Source: Sordariomycetes sp. S80-01Y (lineage: Eukaryota > Ascomycota > Sordariomycetes). From it: 64,000 nt of DNA. The notes under the pieces are model-generated. The model searched no databases. It saw nothing but the letters and a program-made list of their open reading frames with translations, and was not told where the DNA came from. Numbering within the stretch: position 1 is the first letter of the stretch; each line of letters begins with the position of its first letter. The DNA lies in the NCBI GenBank assembly GCA_037042185.1, contig JAXQJY010000025.1, forward strand, positions 1,488,001-1,552,000. Reading direction: 5' to 3'. Below, piece by piece: positions 55,360 to 64,000 of this stretch. A program made the position numbers and the translations under genes.

Positions 55360-58300
55360 TCATGCTAGCGAGGCTTCATGACCACCGCCGAGCAGTTCGA
55401 GCACTTTGTTCACAACTGCGCTGGGGAAACCTCGGGTAAGCATTTCGCTGGCCACGCTCTTGGCCTCGTCACGCTGCTCGACAGCAAGGTAGGCGCGGGT
55501 CATAGCCTCATATGTGCTGGGCTCGCGCTTGTCGCGACCGACATTGTCGTAGATGGATTGTGCCTTGTTGATGTTCTTCTCATTAGCCCATCCGTGGATT
55601 AGAGTGTTGGCGATGTAGGGGGTCATCTCAACACGGCGGGCGCGCATGTCCTTAAGAACTGTCTCGGAGTCGGCGACACAGTGATTGGCAACCATAGCCT
55701 CGAACAGGGCCTGGTACAGGCCGGCGTTCATGGGGATGGCACCATCGCGGGCAACGGAGTCGAAGATCTGACGAGCCCCCTCCAAGTCGTGCAGGACACA
55801 GCCACGGGCGTGAATGAGCGAGGCGTAGTGAACAGGCTCGGGGCGCTGACCAGCGGCGCGGATCATGCCCAACACCTCCTCGGCAGCAGACATGTCGACG
55901 GGCTCGAGGGTAGCGTGGGTGTCAACGAGAAGCTTGTAGGTGTGAGCTGTGGGTGCAATGTTGCGGGCCTTCATGCGCTGATAGTACTCGAGAACCTTTG
56001 ACTTGTCGCGCTTGGTTGTCAGGAAGAACTGCATCATACTGTTGTAAGGAGCAGGCCGAGCCTTGTAGTTAGGCATAGCCTCCATCTCATCGAACAGTTG
56101 CTCGGCGAACTTCTCATCGCTGACACGGCAGAGAGCGTTGACCACAGTGCCGTACGTGACTGAGGTAGGTTTGATGCCTTGGTCTCTCATCTCAGAGAAA
56201 TAGTAGAGACAGTCGTCAATCCGGCGAGCCTTTCCAAGTTTGCCAATCAGAGCATTGTACAAGAAAGGACTGGGCTCGACACCCTCGGCCTTGGCGCGGT
56301 GAAAGATCTGCACAGCGGCGGAAGCCTCGTCGAATGTCTTGGTGGAGTCCTTCAAGGTGGTGATGTACAGGCCGAAGGTGTTAGCAGACGGGCTGGAGCC
56401 CATGTCAAGCAGCTCCTGGTGGTACTGCTCAGCACGGCCGCGGTTGCCCATGTTCAAGCAAGCTCCAACCATGGCATCCAGAATAGACGCCCAGCCGTAG
56501 CGGACGACCGCGTAGGGCATGGGAGGAACATCAGTACGAGCCATAGCAAGGATGTCCTGGCACATATCCATCTTGCCTTCGCGCGCGGCCGCCGAGATGA
56601 GCTTAGCGTAAGTGATGTATCGGGGATGACGCCCAGCGCGGCGCATGTTCTTGAAGCGGTTCAAGGCGTCACCGAGGCGAGAGCCCTTGCGACCATGGCC
56701 ACCCTCGAGATCGTCAGCGATCATAGCGGAGCCTTTGAAGTCAGTGTTGTGGGCATAAGGGTCGAAAGTATCCTCGAGGCTGGCAGTGGTGGGAGTCGAC
56801 ACAAATGGCGAATTAGTGAAGGTCTGCTGAGGGTGGCTAGGTACCGGAGAAGGGACCTGACGAGGGTCGGCGATGTTGCGAGCGTGCATGTAGTGCGCAA
56901 CAAAGTCGACGGCTTCATCTACCTCCTCGGCGAGGGCAGGCTGAGCGGTACGGATGCGCTGGAACATGTGCTCAGACTGGCTCAGACCCTCAACAACCTG
57001 ACCAGAGCCAATAAGAGCCACGGCATACATCGCAGTGGGCTCAATGAAGGCGCCGGTAGCAGGCACATCAGGGGCACTAAGGACGTGCCAGTACTTTGCG
57101 GCAGAAGCAACGTCGCCAGCACGAACACTCATAGCAAGCATGGCCATGGCAGGCTTGACGAGCTCAGAAGCAGCAGTGATGCTGTCGTATGCTTCGGTGG
57201 CGGTCGTTACGTCGTTCTTGTCAGCAGCAATGATGGCAATCTCGCTCATGGACTCCGAACGAGTGTTGCGCTCCACTGACTGGGCCCATTGAAAGGCCTC
57301 CTGGTAAATACCTCGGGAGATGAAGCCCTTGACAAACCCGGAAGTAACAAGGGCGTCCTTGATGTCGTTGGCGCGGACGCCATACTCCTTGACAAGCTTC
57401 TGGAAAAACTTCATGGCACCCTCAATCTTGTCCGAGACGACGTAGGCATTAATGACAGCCGCGTAGACCTGGGCATCGAGGCGATCGTGTAGAGTGGTTC
57501 TGCCTTCGTCGTGGGCGATGGCGAGAGTACGGTAGTCATTGTAGCACTCGACAGCGCTAACGAGGTCGCCGGATGTGGCGAAAGCCGTGATCATGGTCGG
57601 GAAGGTCTCAGCAACAGGGACTGTACTGGTACGCTCCATGTGCTGGAACAAACGGAGCATCTCAGCGAGGCGACCCGCAGACGCACATGCGCTGATCAGT
57701 TGGTGATAGGTTTCCGCTGAGTACCGGTCGACGTCCGCGTTAAGCGAGTTGTCAAAAAGCTTGATGGCAAGGTCGAGGCGATCGTCCTCGCATAGAATGG
57801 CATGCTCGAGCTCGTGAGACGCAAGCATGAACTTGCCGGGCTCTTCCATACCTCCGAAGCGAACGCGCTTCTCCTCGAGGGCAGCCTTCATGGTGGAAAC
57901 TTCCAGAGACCTGGAAGCCAGAAGGGAGACCAGGATATCGTATGTCTCCGAGTCAGGGCTAGCCCTTCTTCGGAGCATGTCAGCGTATACATCGAGGGCC
58001 TTGGTGACAATTTCGTTCTTCGAGGTTGGGATCTTGATGGCTGCCATCAGCAGGGTGTTGTAGGCGCTTGCAATGGGCTTGACACCCATGGAGAGCATGG
58101 CCTCGAACACGGCAGGAATCTCGGCATAACGGCCAGCATCAGCGAGTTTGTTCAGGTGGTCGGCGTAAGATTGCGACTGAGGATCAGCAGGCGGCGAAGC
58201 AGAACGGGCAATGGAAGCTGGTGTCGCGGTCCGGGATCGCGGCAAGGGCTCGTTCTCGGCGGCTTCCAACTGGTTCCTAAACTCGATTTCGCGTTCCAGC

Positions 58301-58806
58301 GCGGCGTCGATGTGAGCAAGCGCAGCCTGCTCCTCAGGCGTGATGGGACGCGATATCAACTCCTCCACCGCAAGGGCATTTTCAGCCTCTGCAGCGGCGA
58401 TTTCGACCTCGCCATCGGGCAAGGCAGACGAGTCGGGCTTCCACTCGATCCGCTTAGGATACTCATACTGAGTCCACTCGTCCTGCGACTCTACTGCCTC
58501 CTCTTGGCTCTGCAGGGCCTCATAATACCCGTCAAGACCTCCATGCTTGAAGGTATATCGGTGGTCGACGAGCGCCGACGACGGTGCAGTCTTCTCGGTG
58601 TGAAAAGCTGAAGTCAGCTGAAGCGCCGACGGGCGCCCTAGACGACTAGCATGGCTGCGCTTGAAGACAGGTCGGTTCTGGTGGTTGAGGAGGTGCGGGT
58701 GTGTGGCGGCGACGACAGATTGGGCGTAACCGTGGGTTGTGACTGATTTGGCGAATTGTGATCCGTGACGGATGAAATTCGTGTACAGGTGACTGTATTG
58801 GGGCAT
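55360..58806 (-). CDS. Mitochondrial PPR protein, cya-5-like
   Basis: One exon of 1148 residues. The N-terminus is basic and acid-poor (FIRHGSQFAKSVTTHGYAQS, FKRSHASRLGRP), as in a mitochondrial presequence. Pentatricopeptide repeats follow in two blocks. Near residue 235 is a first repeat (IPAVFEAMLSMGVKPIASAY) and many more come after (for example TYHQLISACASAGRLAEML, AYNTLLMAA, FLYNALIGKLGKARRIDDCL, SVTYGTVVNALCRVSDEKFA, HTYKLLVDTHATLEPVD). Neurospora cya-5 and yeast Pet309 are large PPR proteins that activate translation of cox1 mRNA. Size, repeat layout and presequence match cya-5, so a role in cytochrome-oxidase expression is inferred. Confidence 0.88.
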   Translation of the reverse strand: MPQYSHLYTNFIRHGSQFAKSVTTHGYAQSVVAATHPHLLNHQNRPVFKRSHASRLGRPSALQLTSAFHTEKTAPSSALVDHRYTFKHGGLDGYYEALQSQEEAVESQDEWTQYEYPKRIEWKPDSSALPDGEVEIAAAEAENALAVEELISRPITPEEQAALAHIDAALEREIEFRNQLEAAENEPLPRSRTATPASIARSASPPADPQSQSYADHLNKLADAGRYAEIPAVFEAMLSMGVKPIASAYNTLLMAAIKIPTSKNEIVTKALDVYADMLRRRASPDSETYDILVSLLASRSLEVSTMKAALEEKRVRFGGMEEPGKFMLASHELEHAILCEDDRLDLAIKLFDNSLNADVDRYSAETYHQLISACASAGRLAEMLRLFQHMERTSTVPVAETFPTMITAFATSGDLVSAVECYNDYRTLAIAHDEGRTTLHDRLDAQVYAAVINAYVVSDKIEGAMKFFQKLVKEYGVRANDIKDALVTSGFVKGFISRGIYQEAFQWAQSVERNTRSESMSEIAIIAADKNDVTTATEAYDSITAASELVKPAMAMLAMSVRAGDVASAAKYWHVLSAPDVPATGAFIEPTAMYAVALIGSGQVVEGLSQSEHMFQRIRTAQPALAEEVDEAVDFVAHYMHARNIADPRQVPSPVPSHPQQTFTNSPFVSTPTTASLEDTFDPYAHNTDFKGSAMIADDLEGGHGRKGSRLGDALNRFKNMRRAGRHPRYITYAKLISAAAREGKMDMCQDILAMARTDVPPMPYAVVRYGWASILDAMVGACLNMGNRGRAEQYHQELLDMGSSPSANTFGLYITTLKDSTKTFDEASAAVQIFHRAKAEGVEPSPFLYNALIGKLGKARRIDDCLYYFSEMRDQGIKPTSVTYGTVVNALCRVSDEKFAEQLFDEMEAMPNYKARPAPYNSMMQFFLTTKRDKSKVLEYYQRMKARNIAPTAHTYKLLVDTHATLEPVDMSAAEEVLGMIRAAGQRPEPVHYASLIHARGCVLHDLEGARQIFDSVARDGAIPMNAGLYQALFEAMVANHCVADSETVLKDMRARRVEMTPYIANTLIHGWANEKNINKAQSIYDNVGRDKREPSTYEAMTRAYLAVEQRDEAKSVASEMLTRGFPSAVVNKVLELLGGGHEASLA

Positions 58807-61800
58807 TTAGGTGATGGCAGGAGGGGAGGGGGACTGCGAAGCGCAAGGTTAATATCGCAGCGTAGCTTCGGGCGTGCTCTGACCGTCGGGGCTGAGGGCG
58901 GTCGAGGACGTCGGGTGCTGATCGCTTACGTTGAAAAGAAGGACTAATATCGATTGCAGGTTCATTTGACAGCTGGTCGAGCCGTCAAACAAACGCGCAG
59001 GCCAAGGTGGAAGATTAATGGTAGTGGGGGTGGAAAAGGAAGGGAAGAAGGAAGAAATTAATTGACTCAGTCGGCGAACCTCGAGATGTTGGTGAGGATT
59101 TTCTTTGGTGTTGTACGTTGATGGATGGGATGAAAGGGCAGACGGAGGGAAGGCGAAGGAACACGGGAGCTTGGAGGGGGCCGGTGTACGTATTATGACT
59201 GCCAAACAGGAAAGTTAGGGGGCCACCCGGTATGCACCCACTGAAGACGCGGAATTACGCAGTAAACCCGTCTGCATGGCGCTGCCTCCCGCTGGCCCAC
59301 GAGTTGAAGTCGGGGGCCCTGGCCGTTAATTTTACGAGCCATGACTCAAAGGCTCTACGGAGCAGACCTCCTCCCCTTGATGATTCCCTAGCTTGCCTAG
59401 CTTCCGCGCCGTTGTCAACACAGACTCCATCATGATCCGTGACCGGGGCGGGACCTGAGGGCGAGAGTCCAGATGTGCCCGTCATCACTTGGAAGCTCCT
59501 GGAAGACTGGAGTCTCGCACTCCGGCGTAGCTCAGCTAATACAGTACTTAGCTGTGGGGTCCCGTCGTTGCTTCGCCTCGAGTCAATGATGTCTTGGACT
59601 ACCGATGATGTGCACCAAAGCTCCTCGATCCTCCGCATCCCCTTCGAGCAAGGAGTATGCAGCCCGTCAGCTCAGCCATCCAGCCCTCTCCGCAATGAGG
59701 CAGCGAGGCAGCAACCCGTCTGCGTGTCTGTTAGACAATGACGGGAGCGTGCAGATCCAGGGGCTGCTTCTCTGGGAGAAACCGGTGCGTCCGTCTGCGT
59801 GGCTCCAGGGATTCCAAGCTTGGAGTGTGGGGTCTAGGGTGAAGTCGGAACCCTGAAGCCAGCCTGTCGGAGCGCTCCCATGTCCCTCCCATTAACGGGA
59901 TACTCGTCACCGTCAATGCGCACAATCTCGTTGCAAATTTGTTTCGGCCTTTATTCTTTTTGCGTAGATCAAGGTCATTGCTTTTTGCAGGGCTTCAAGT
60001 TGTGCAAGGAAGATACGAAGCCCCTGGACGCGCTGAAGAGATTTTTCGAAACGCCACACTTGTGAAACTCAAAAACATGACTCGCCTAGAACGCCACAGG
60101 GAGCCTAAGGGGGGGACCAGAATCCAAGTCGCGCCGTAGCACGCGACAGCTGCCACCCCCACCCCTCGCGTAGGATGCCCTGTGGCTGTTCCCGCGTCCG
60201 TGGATCTGCGAAAGCGTCACATGCTGACGCGACGAAAATGTCCCGCCTCAGGCTGTCAGGCGTCCGGAAGCTGCGGGAGCCTCGAAACTCCCGCGGCCCC
60301 ATATTGAGCAATCGACTCGTTTTCCGTACTGACGGTTTGTCTTAAACCCGAGTCCGTTCGGTATTTTAACCACCACGGCCTTTGGAACAGCCCGTAGGCC
60401 GACGTACTCCGCTGAAGGCATTGCGCAATGAAACGATTACGAGGCACGCGTGTCCGGAGCATTAGCATTCCCCGATTAGTGTGGATTGATGCACTCGTTG
60501 CATCGCGCTGGGCAATCTAACATGATATGATTGTCCGAAGGGGACACTTCTAAATAAAGGCAGATTGGATAGTAATGCTACGTAATTGGACCAACTAGGC
60601 AGTCGTAGCGTACTGTCGTCGACTGCCTCGTGAGGTGTAGTGGTGCGACGTGGGTATAGGGTAGGGCTATATTCAGTGCCCATATTGTCGGATCCAGGCA
60701 TGCCACGACGGTTACCCTTTCCACATCTGCCGTCTCGGTCCCAGCCCAATGATTATAGCTTGGAAGCCTAGCGCAAAGTTTGGTTTGTTCATCTTATCGG
60801 TTCCTGATGTTCATGCTCAGTGTTCTCAAAGCCGACCGTACCAAATCAAACGTCTATAATGTGCTGCCCATAATGGACTTGAAAAGATAAGTCCTCAGCG
60901 ACAGACACGGAGGTCCATCTTGGCGATGAGAAAACAGCAGCACGTGAATGCTTCTGGAAGTCTCATTGATTTCAAACGCTTGCACTCTGTTGCAAGACAT
61001 CCGGGTTTACGGATCAGGTCGTGGAACCAACACTGACTAGGGACGATGGTCGTAGACGATTAGGCACAAGTGGTCTCGAGGACACCCCATGGTTATCGGA
61101 CGGCGAAGTAATGCAATGAGAAGTCCCTAGCAGACCCAAAATTTATCTTGCTCTACAGGAGCCTTGCAGCAGCTTCCAGCCAAGTTCACATGGTCAAGGA
61201 CTAGTACAACGCTGGATAGGATGGACTGCGGGCAACCGAGTCGCTTATTCCAAAAGATCTATCAACCACAGCGTTATGTTTCTGACATTAGGAGGGTGTG
61301 ATTTTTTTTTGGAATTGAATTCGAGCACCTCTTGTACCTTGCTGTCTAGCGCATTCAAAATGATGATGACTAGTGCAGATCCGCTGCTAGTAGCAGTCAT
61401 TTGAGCCAACTCCTTCCATCATAGCTTCAGGGAAGAACAGATTACGAAATTTCCTTGCGCATGTTATCGTTGTTCCGCTAGTTGCATCCAACTTGTGGGC
61501 TGCTTCTTTTTGACCAGGCGATCATCTCGAACTAAATGCGCCTTATTCAACAGTAGTCTGAATATCAAGTCTATTCTATATGCACGGGCATCGCAGGCAT
61601 GTTTCCATCTCTGTACTCTTAGCATTAGACGGTTGCTGGAACAGATGCTTATCAACTTTCAAAAGAACGTATCGGGCTCCTCGCCTATTCCTGAGAACGT
61701 TGGTGACACAAAGCTCGAGGTATCTCCCATGAGCTTTGACATCGTCGACAAGTCCTCATCTTGCGCATCTCGGCATTCTGATCAATCATTTCCTGCGCTG

Positions 61801-62552
61801 ATAATTTTATAGGGGCTGTTTTCACTCTGCTAATTTCAGTCAATACTTGCACATAACTCATGGCATATTTATCAGCAAGTGTGTTTGAAACATTCTCTGC
61901 GACCTCACTATAGTCCACGAGACCTCATGATGACTAGGCAAGACACTACAGCTGTTCACACACTCGTATTGGCTTTACTCGGAGTCAGTCTCAAGACCAA
62001 CGCCATTCTAGCTCTCAGCTGTGAGCGAAATGTGAGCTGGCAACAATTCAGGCAGAAGATGCCCGTAGCCCTTGACCTGGCAACTCCGCGAAGCCAAGCA
62101 GGAGTGAATGGGACATGGATAGGCTTCATGCGAGCCCAAGAACGGAGGGGTTCAATATATACCACCGATCAATTGGCCCAAACAAGAAAAATTTCATGCA
62201 CAGAATCATTTGCCAAGAATCAAGAGAAAGAGCTGTAAGTCATTCGTGAGACGACGGGAGGCGCATTGCCATCGAATTCAATGCTGTTGTTGCTTCAACA
62301 GTAACTGATCAAAGAAATACTCTTGGGTAAACGACGGATGGCCGTAAGCCTCAGGCTTTCGCAGGCGCGGGGCTTGTAATATCGAAGAAGCAAAGTGACA
62401 ACTTGGGTGGCATTCTGAGTCCTTATAGTCGCGGCTGTCTGCATCAAGATGCCTTTCCCCGCTTCATCCTTTGGCGTTAAGATTCATCCACCTGGAGTTC
62501 GCGAGCCCGGTCCGAAACCTTTGTATCATACAATAACTTTACTCTCTACAAA
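58807..62552. other. 3.7-kb gene-poor stretch
   Basis: I find no gene that holds up. ORFs reach 127 codons but lack family signatures and consistent codon bias. From about 60.5 to 62.3 kb the base composition is more AT-rich than the rest of the window. I saw no long terminal repeats, terminal inverted repeats or transposase remnants, so it may be diverged repeat or true intergenic DNA. Confidence 0.4.
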
Positions 62553-62789
62553 ATGCCCATCACTGACGGTCTTGGTGAGTTGCGAGTGACAGTAGCGATC
62601 CCAAGGCCCCAATGTCGCTGACGCTTCGTCCAAGCGCCCCCCCTCACCCCAGCTGAGCGGGCCATTATCAAGTCGTACGGCGGGTGGACGAACTTCATGC
62701 AGTCATATGGCCTCAAAGCCCATGACCAGGGCGATATTGATGAAGCAAAGAGGATCGTTGCAACCATGGCCGCGAACGATGAACAGTAG
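62553..62789 (+). CDS. Small two-exon protein, 58 residues, unknown
   Basis: Exons 62553-62574 and 62635-62789 join in frame across a 60-nt intron (donor GTGAGT, CGCTGAC branch site, acceptor CAAG). The product begins MPITDGLAPPLTPAERAIIK and continues SYGGWTNFMQSYGLKAHDQG, then an acidic-basic helix ending ATMAANDEQ. The central YGGWTNFMQSYGL block, rich in Tyr, Trp and Gly, looks like a conserved short motif. I believe similar short fungal hypothetical proteins exist, but cannot check. No signal peptide or membrane segment. Beyond the TAG the frame stays open for another 24 codons. Confidence 0.6.
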
Positions 62790-64000
62790 CTCATGAAAGC
62801 CGCTGCGCCATTGGAAGGTCTGTCGGGGTTCACAACGGAGGGGCTCAAATGGCTACAAGACTAGAAGCGCTCCTAGGCTTCGTCGGTAGTACAATGTCAA
62901 TCACCGTATTGTGCTGGGGGCGGGTTTAAGAACAGAACGAGCAGTTACAGGTACGAAGTAAGCAATATACTGTTCCAGTAGTGTATTCGTATAGGAACGC
63001 TGGTCACTGGCCTCCACCGTGCTGCTTTGAGCCGGTGTGCGTCTACATCACCGATGCGCGTGGACCATCAAAGTGGCCAGACTCAACTACCCGACAGTGC
63101 GAGTACGTAGCTGAAGCGGTAGCACGACGGAGGCGTGCTTGTCAGAAGATCGCACGGGCCTTCCAGCGATCATCGTCTGACACCACACCACGGTCATCCC
63201 GACCCAGGCGTGAGAGGCCTCGTCTGCTTCCAAGGTAGCGATGCGTATCGTAACGTGGTGTCGTCGTTCAAAAGTCGCGCAACGTTTATCAACGGCGGAT
63301 GGACCGTATCGATGGAAAAAGTCAGTTGACAAGATGGGGTGCGCGGGGACGACAACACCATCGCGAGATGTCGGCACGCCAGATCAAGTACGGTAACGGT
63401 GTGGAGGGCAGCGCCAATTTCCGCTGCAACCCATGCGGATGGCAAAAGTCAGATATCCGGGGAACCTCATCTGCCTGAGGTCTCAAGAGCTCGCCGAAGA
63501 GCGACCGGGCCGTGCTGTGAACGGTGCCGAGAAGTTGGCAGAGGCGAGGGTTGTGGGATGGCCGGAACAAGATGGAGCGAAGGCGAGGCCAAGCGTCATA
63601 ATGAGGAGGGACATGAACAACGAGCCAACCTCGAAGCAGCCTGCGAGCTGTGAGTTGAGGGCCTTGAGAACCTGGAACCTTAGTTTAGCTGGAGCCGGTG
63701 CCACCCGGCCACTGGCACTGACGGCTCGGAGGCGCGCGAGCGTTGAGGCAGCCGGATTTCTTCCAGGCCCAGTTGGCCTTCCAGAAGCCTGCACAGCATT
63801 TGGAGCATCGACGGGACCCGACCACATGTGGATTCTGCAGCGCCTGGGATTGGATCGCCAGGGGCCCAGACGTCACTTGGTCAGCCTCTGGGCGGCGCAT
63901 CCGACGCTTGCGGTCGAATGCCACTGGTCGATTGGACGAAAAGCGGCCCGAATACAGTGGGAATTCGCGATGCGCCATGCCTTGGGGCACATCAGAATAC
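62790..64000. other. Window end; no confident gene
   Basis: High-GC sequence with overlapping ORFs on both strands (63339-63653 +, 63483-63827 and 63685-63990 -). Two of them contain Cys-x2-Cys pairs (CCERC, CSKCC), but no domain can be built. A gene could run off the right edge. Confidence 0.35.

Noticed and set aside
56179-57279. 366-codon open frame antisense to the PPR gene, with another at 57802-58611
   Set aside because: Long antisense frames are expected opposite GC-rich codon-biased genes; the products have no recognisable domains and the sense gene is clearly real.
59255-59638. 127-codon minus-strand ORF in the gene-poor region
   Set aside because: No domain, no splice partner and low-information composition.
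61685-61918. Minus-strand ORF with MRKMRTCRRCQS, briefly like the RING start of IAP proteins
   Set aside because: The remaining zinc ligands of a RING are missing and the frame ends 16 codons later; chance similarity is more likely.
61927-62238. ORF with a hydrophobic N-terminus that could be a small secreted protein
   Set aside because: The signal-peptide-like stretch is weak, there are few cysteines, and codon use does not match the window's genes.
63339-63990. Overlapping ORFs with Cys-x2-Cys pairs at the right edge
   Set aside because: The cysteines do not complete a known zinc-finger pattern and the ORFs conflict on opposite strands.

Overview
The window is nuclear DNA of a filamentous ascomycete (Pezizomycotina), most likely a Sordariomycete. 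The evidence is short introns of about 45-75 nt with GT(A/C)NGT donors, CTRAC branch sites and YAG acceptors, GC-rich third codon positions, densely packed single genes on both strands, and fungus-specific families (DUF6604, SUN cell-wall protein, light-chain-free kinesin-1, cya-5-type PPR protein). I read 27 protein-coding genes, most with exon boundaries that keep frame to the base. I saw no tRNA, rRNA, CRISPR array or intact transposon.

Layout. 1.3-8.4 kb (+): a small Myb/SANT-like protein, a ferroportin-family iron transporter and the nuclear HtrA protease NMA111. 9.4-15.2 kb (+): a HAD-fold protein lacking its catalytic aspartate, the ESCRT-III factor IST1 and a CCHC zinc-knuckle protein. 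15.9-19.2 kb (-): AP-2 sigma and a DUF6604 protein. 19.8-23.4 kb (+): a BRE4/ArAE-like 12-TM membrane protein. 23.8-31.9 kb (-): SPT3, PPM1 (PP2A leucine carboxyl methyltransferase), kinesin-1 and RAD6/UBC2. 32.7-36.0 kb (+): mitochondrial-type acetoacetyl-CoA thiolase and a CSN12-like PCI protein. 36.6-38.1 kb (-): a GPI-anchored SUN-family wall protein. 40.2-41.1 kb (+): a secreted spherulin-like cupin. 41.3-49.5 kb: mitochondrial EF-G2 (MEF2), TVP15, an unrecognised protein, NMD3 and ESF2. 49.9-58.8 kb: an aldehyde dehydrogenase, a three-exon 104-residue protein, phosphomevalonate kinase (ERG8) and a cya-5-like PPR protein. 58.8-64 kb is gene-poor, with one two-exon 58-residue gene.

The genes are mostly unrelated housekeeping genes rather than a cluster. 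Loose functional groupings are ERG10 and ERG8 (mevalonate pathway, about 20 kb apart), NMD3 and ESF2 (ribosome biogenesis, adjacent), and MEF2 and CYA5-like (mitochondrial gene expression). No secondary-metabolite cluster, mating locus or defence island is visible, and I found no convincing new multi-gene system. The best leads are the HAD pseudoenzyme and the 60-nt repeat array in its leader, two small spliced genes that single-frame ORF calling misses, a stop-containing intron that could switch off half of the zinc-knuckle protein, and a short uORF touching the MEF2 start codon.
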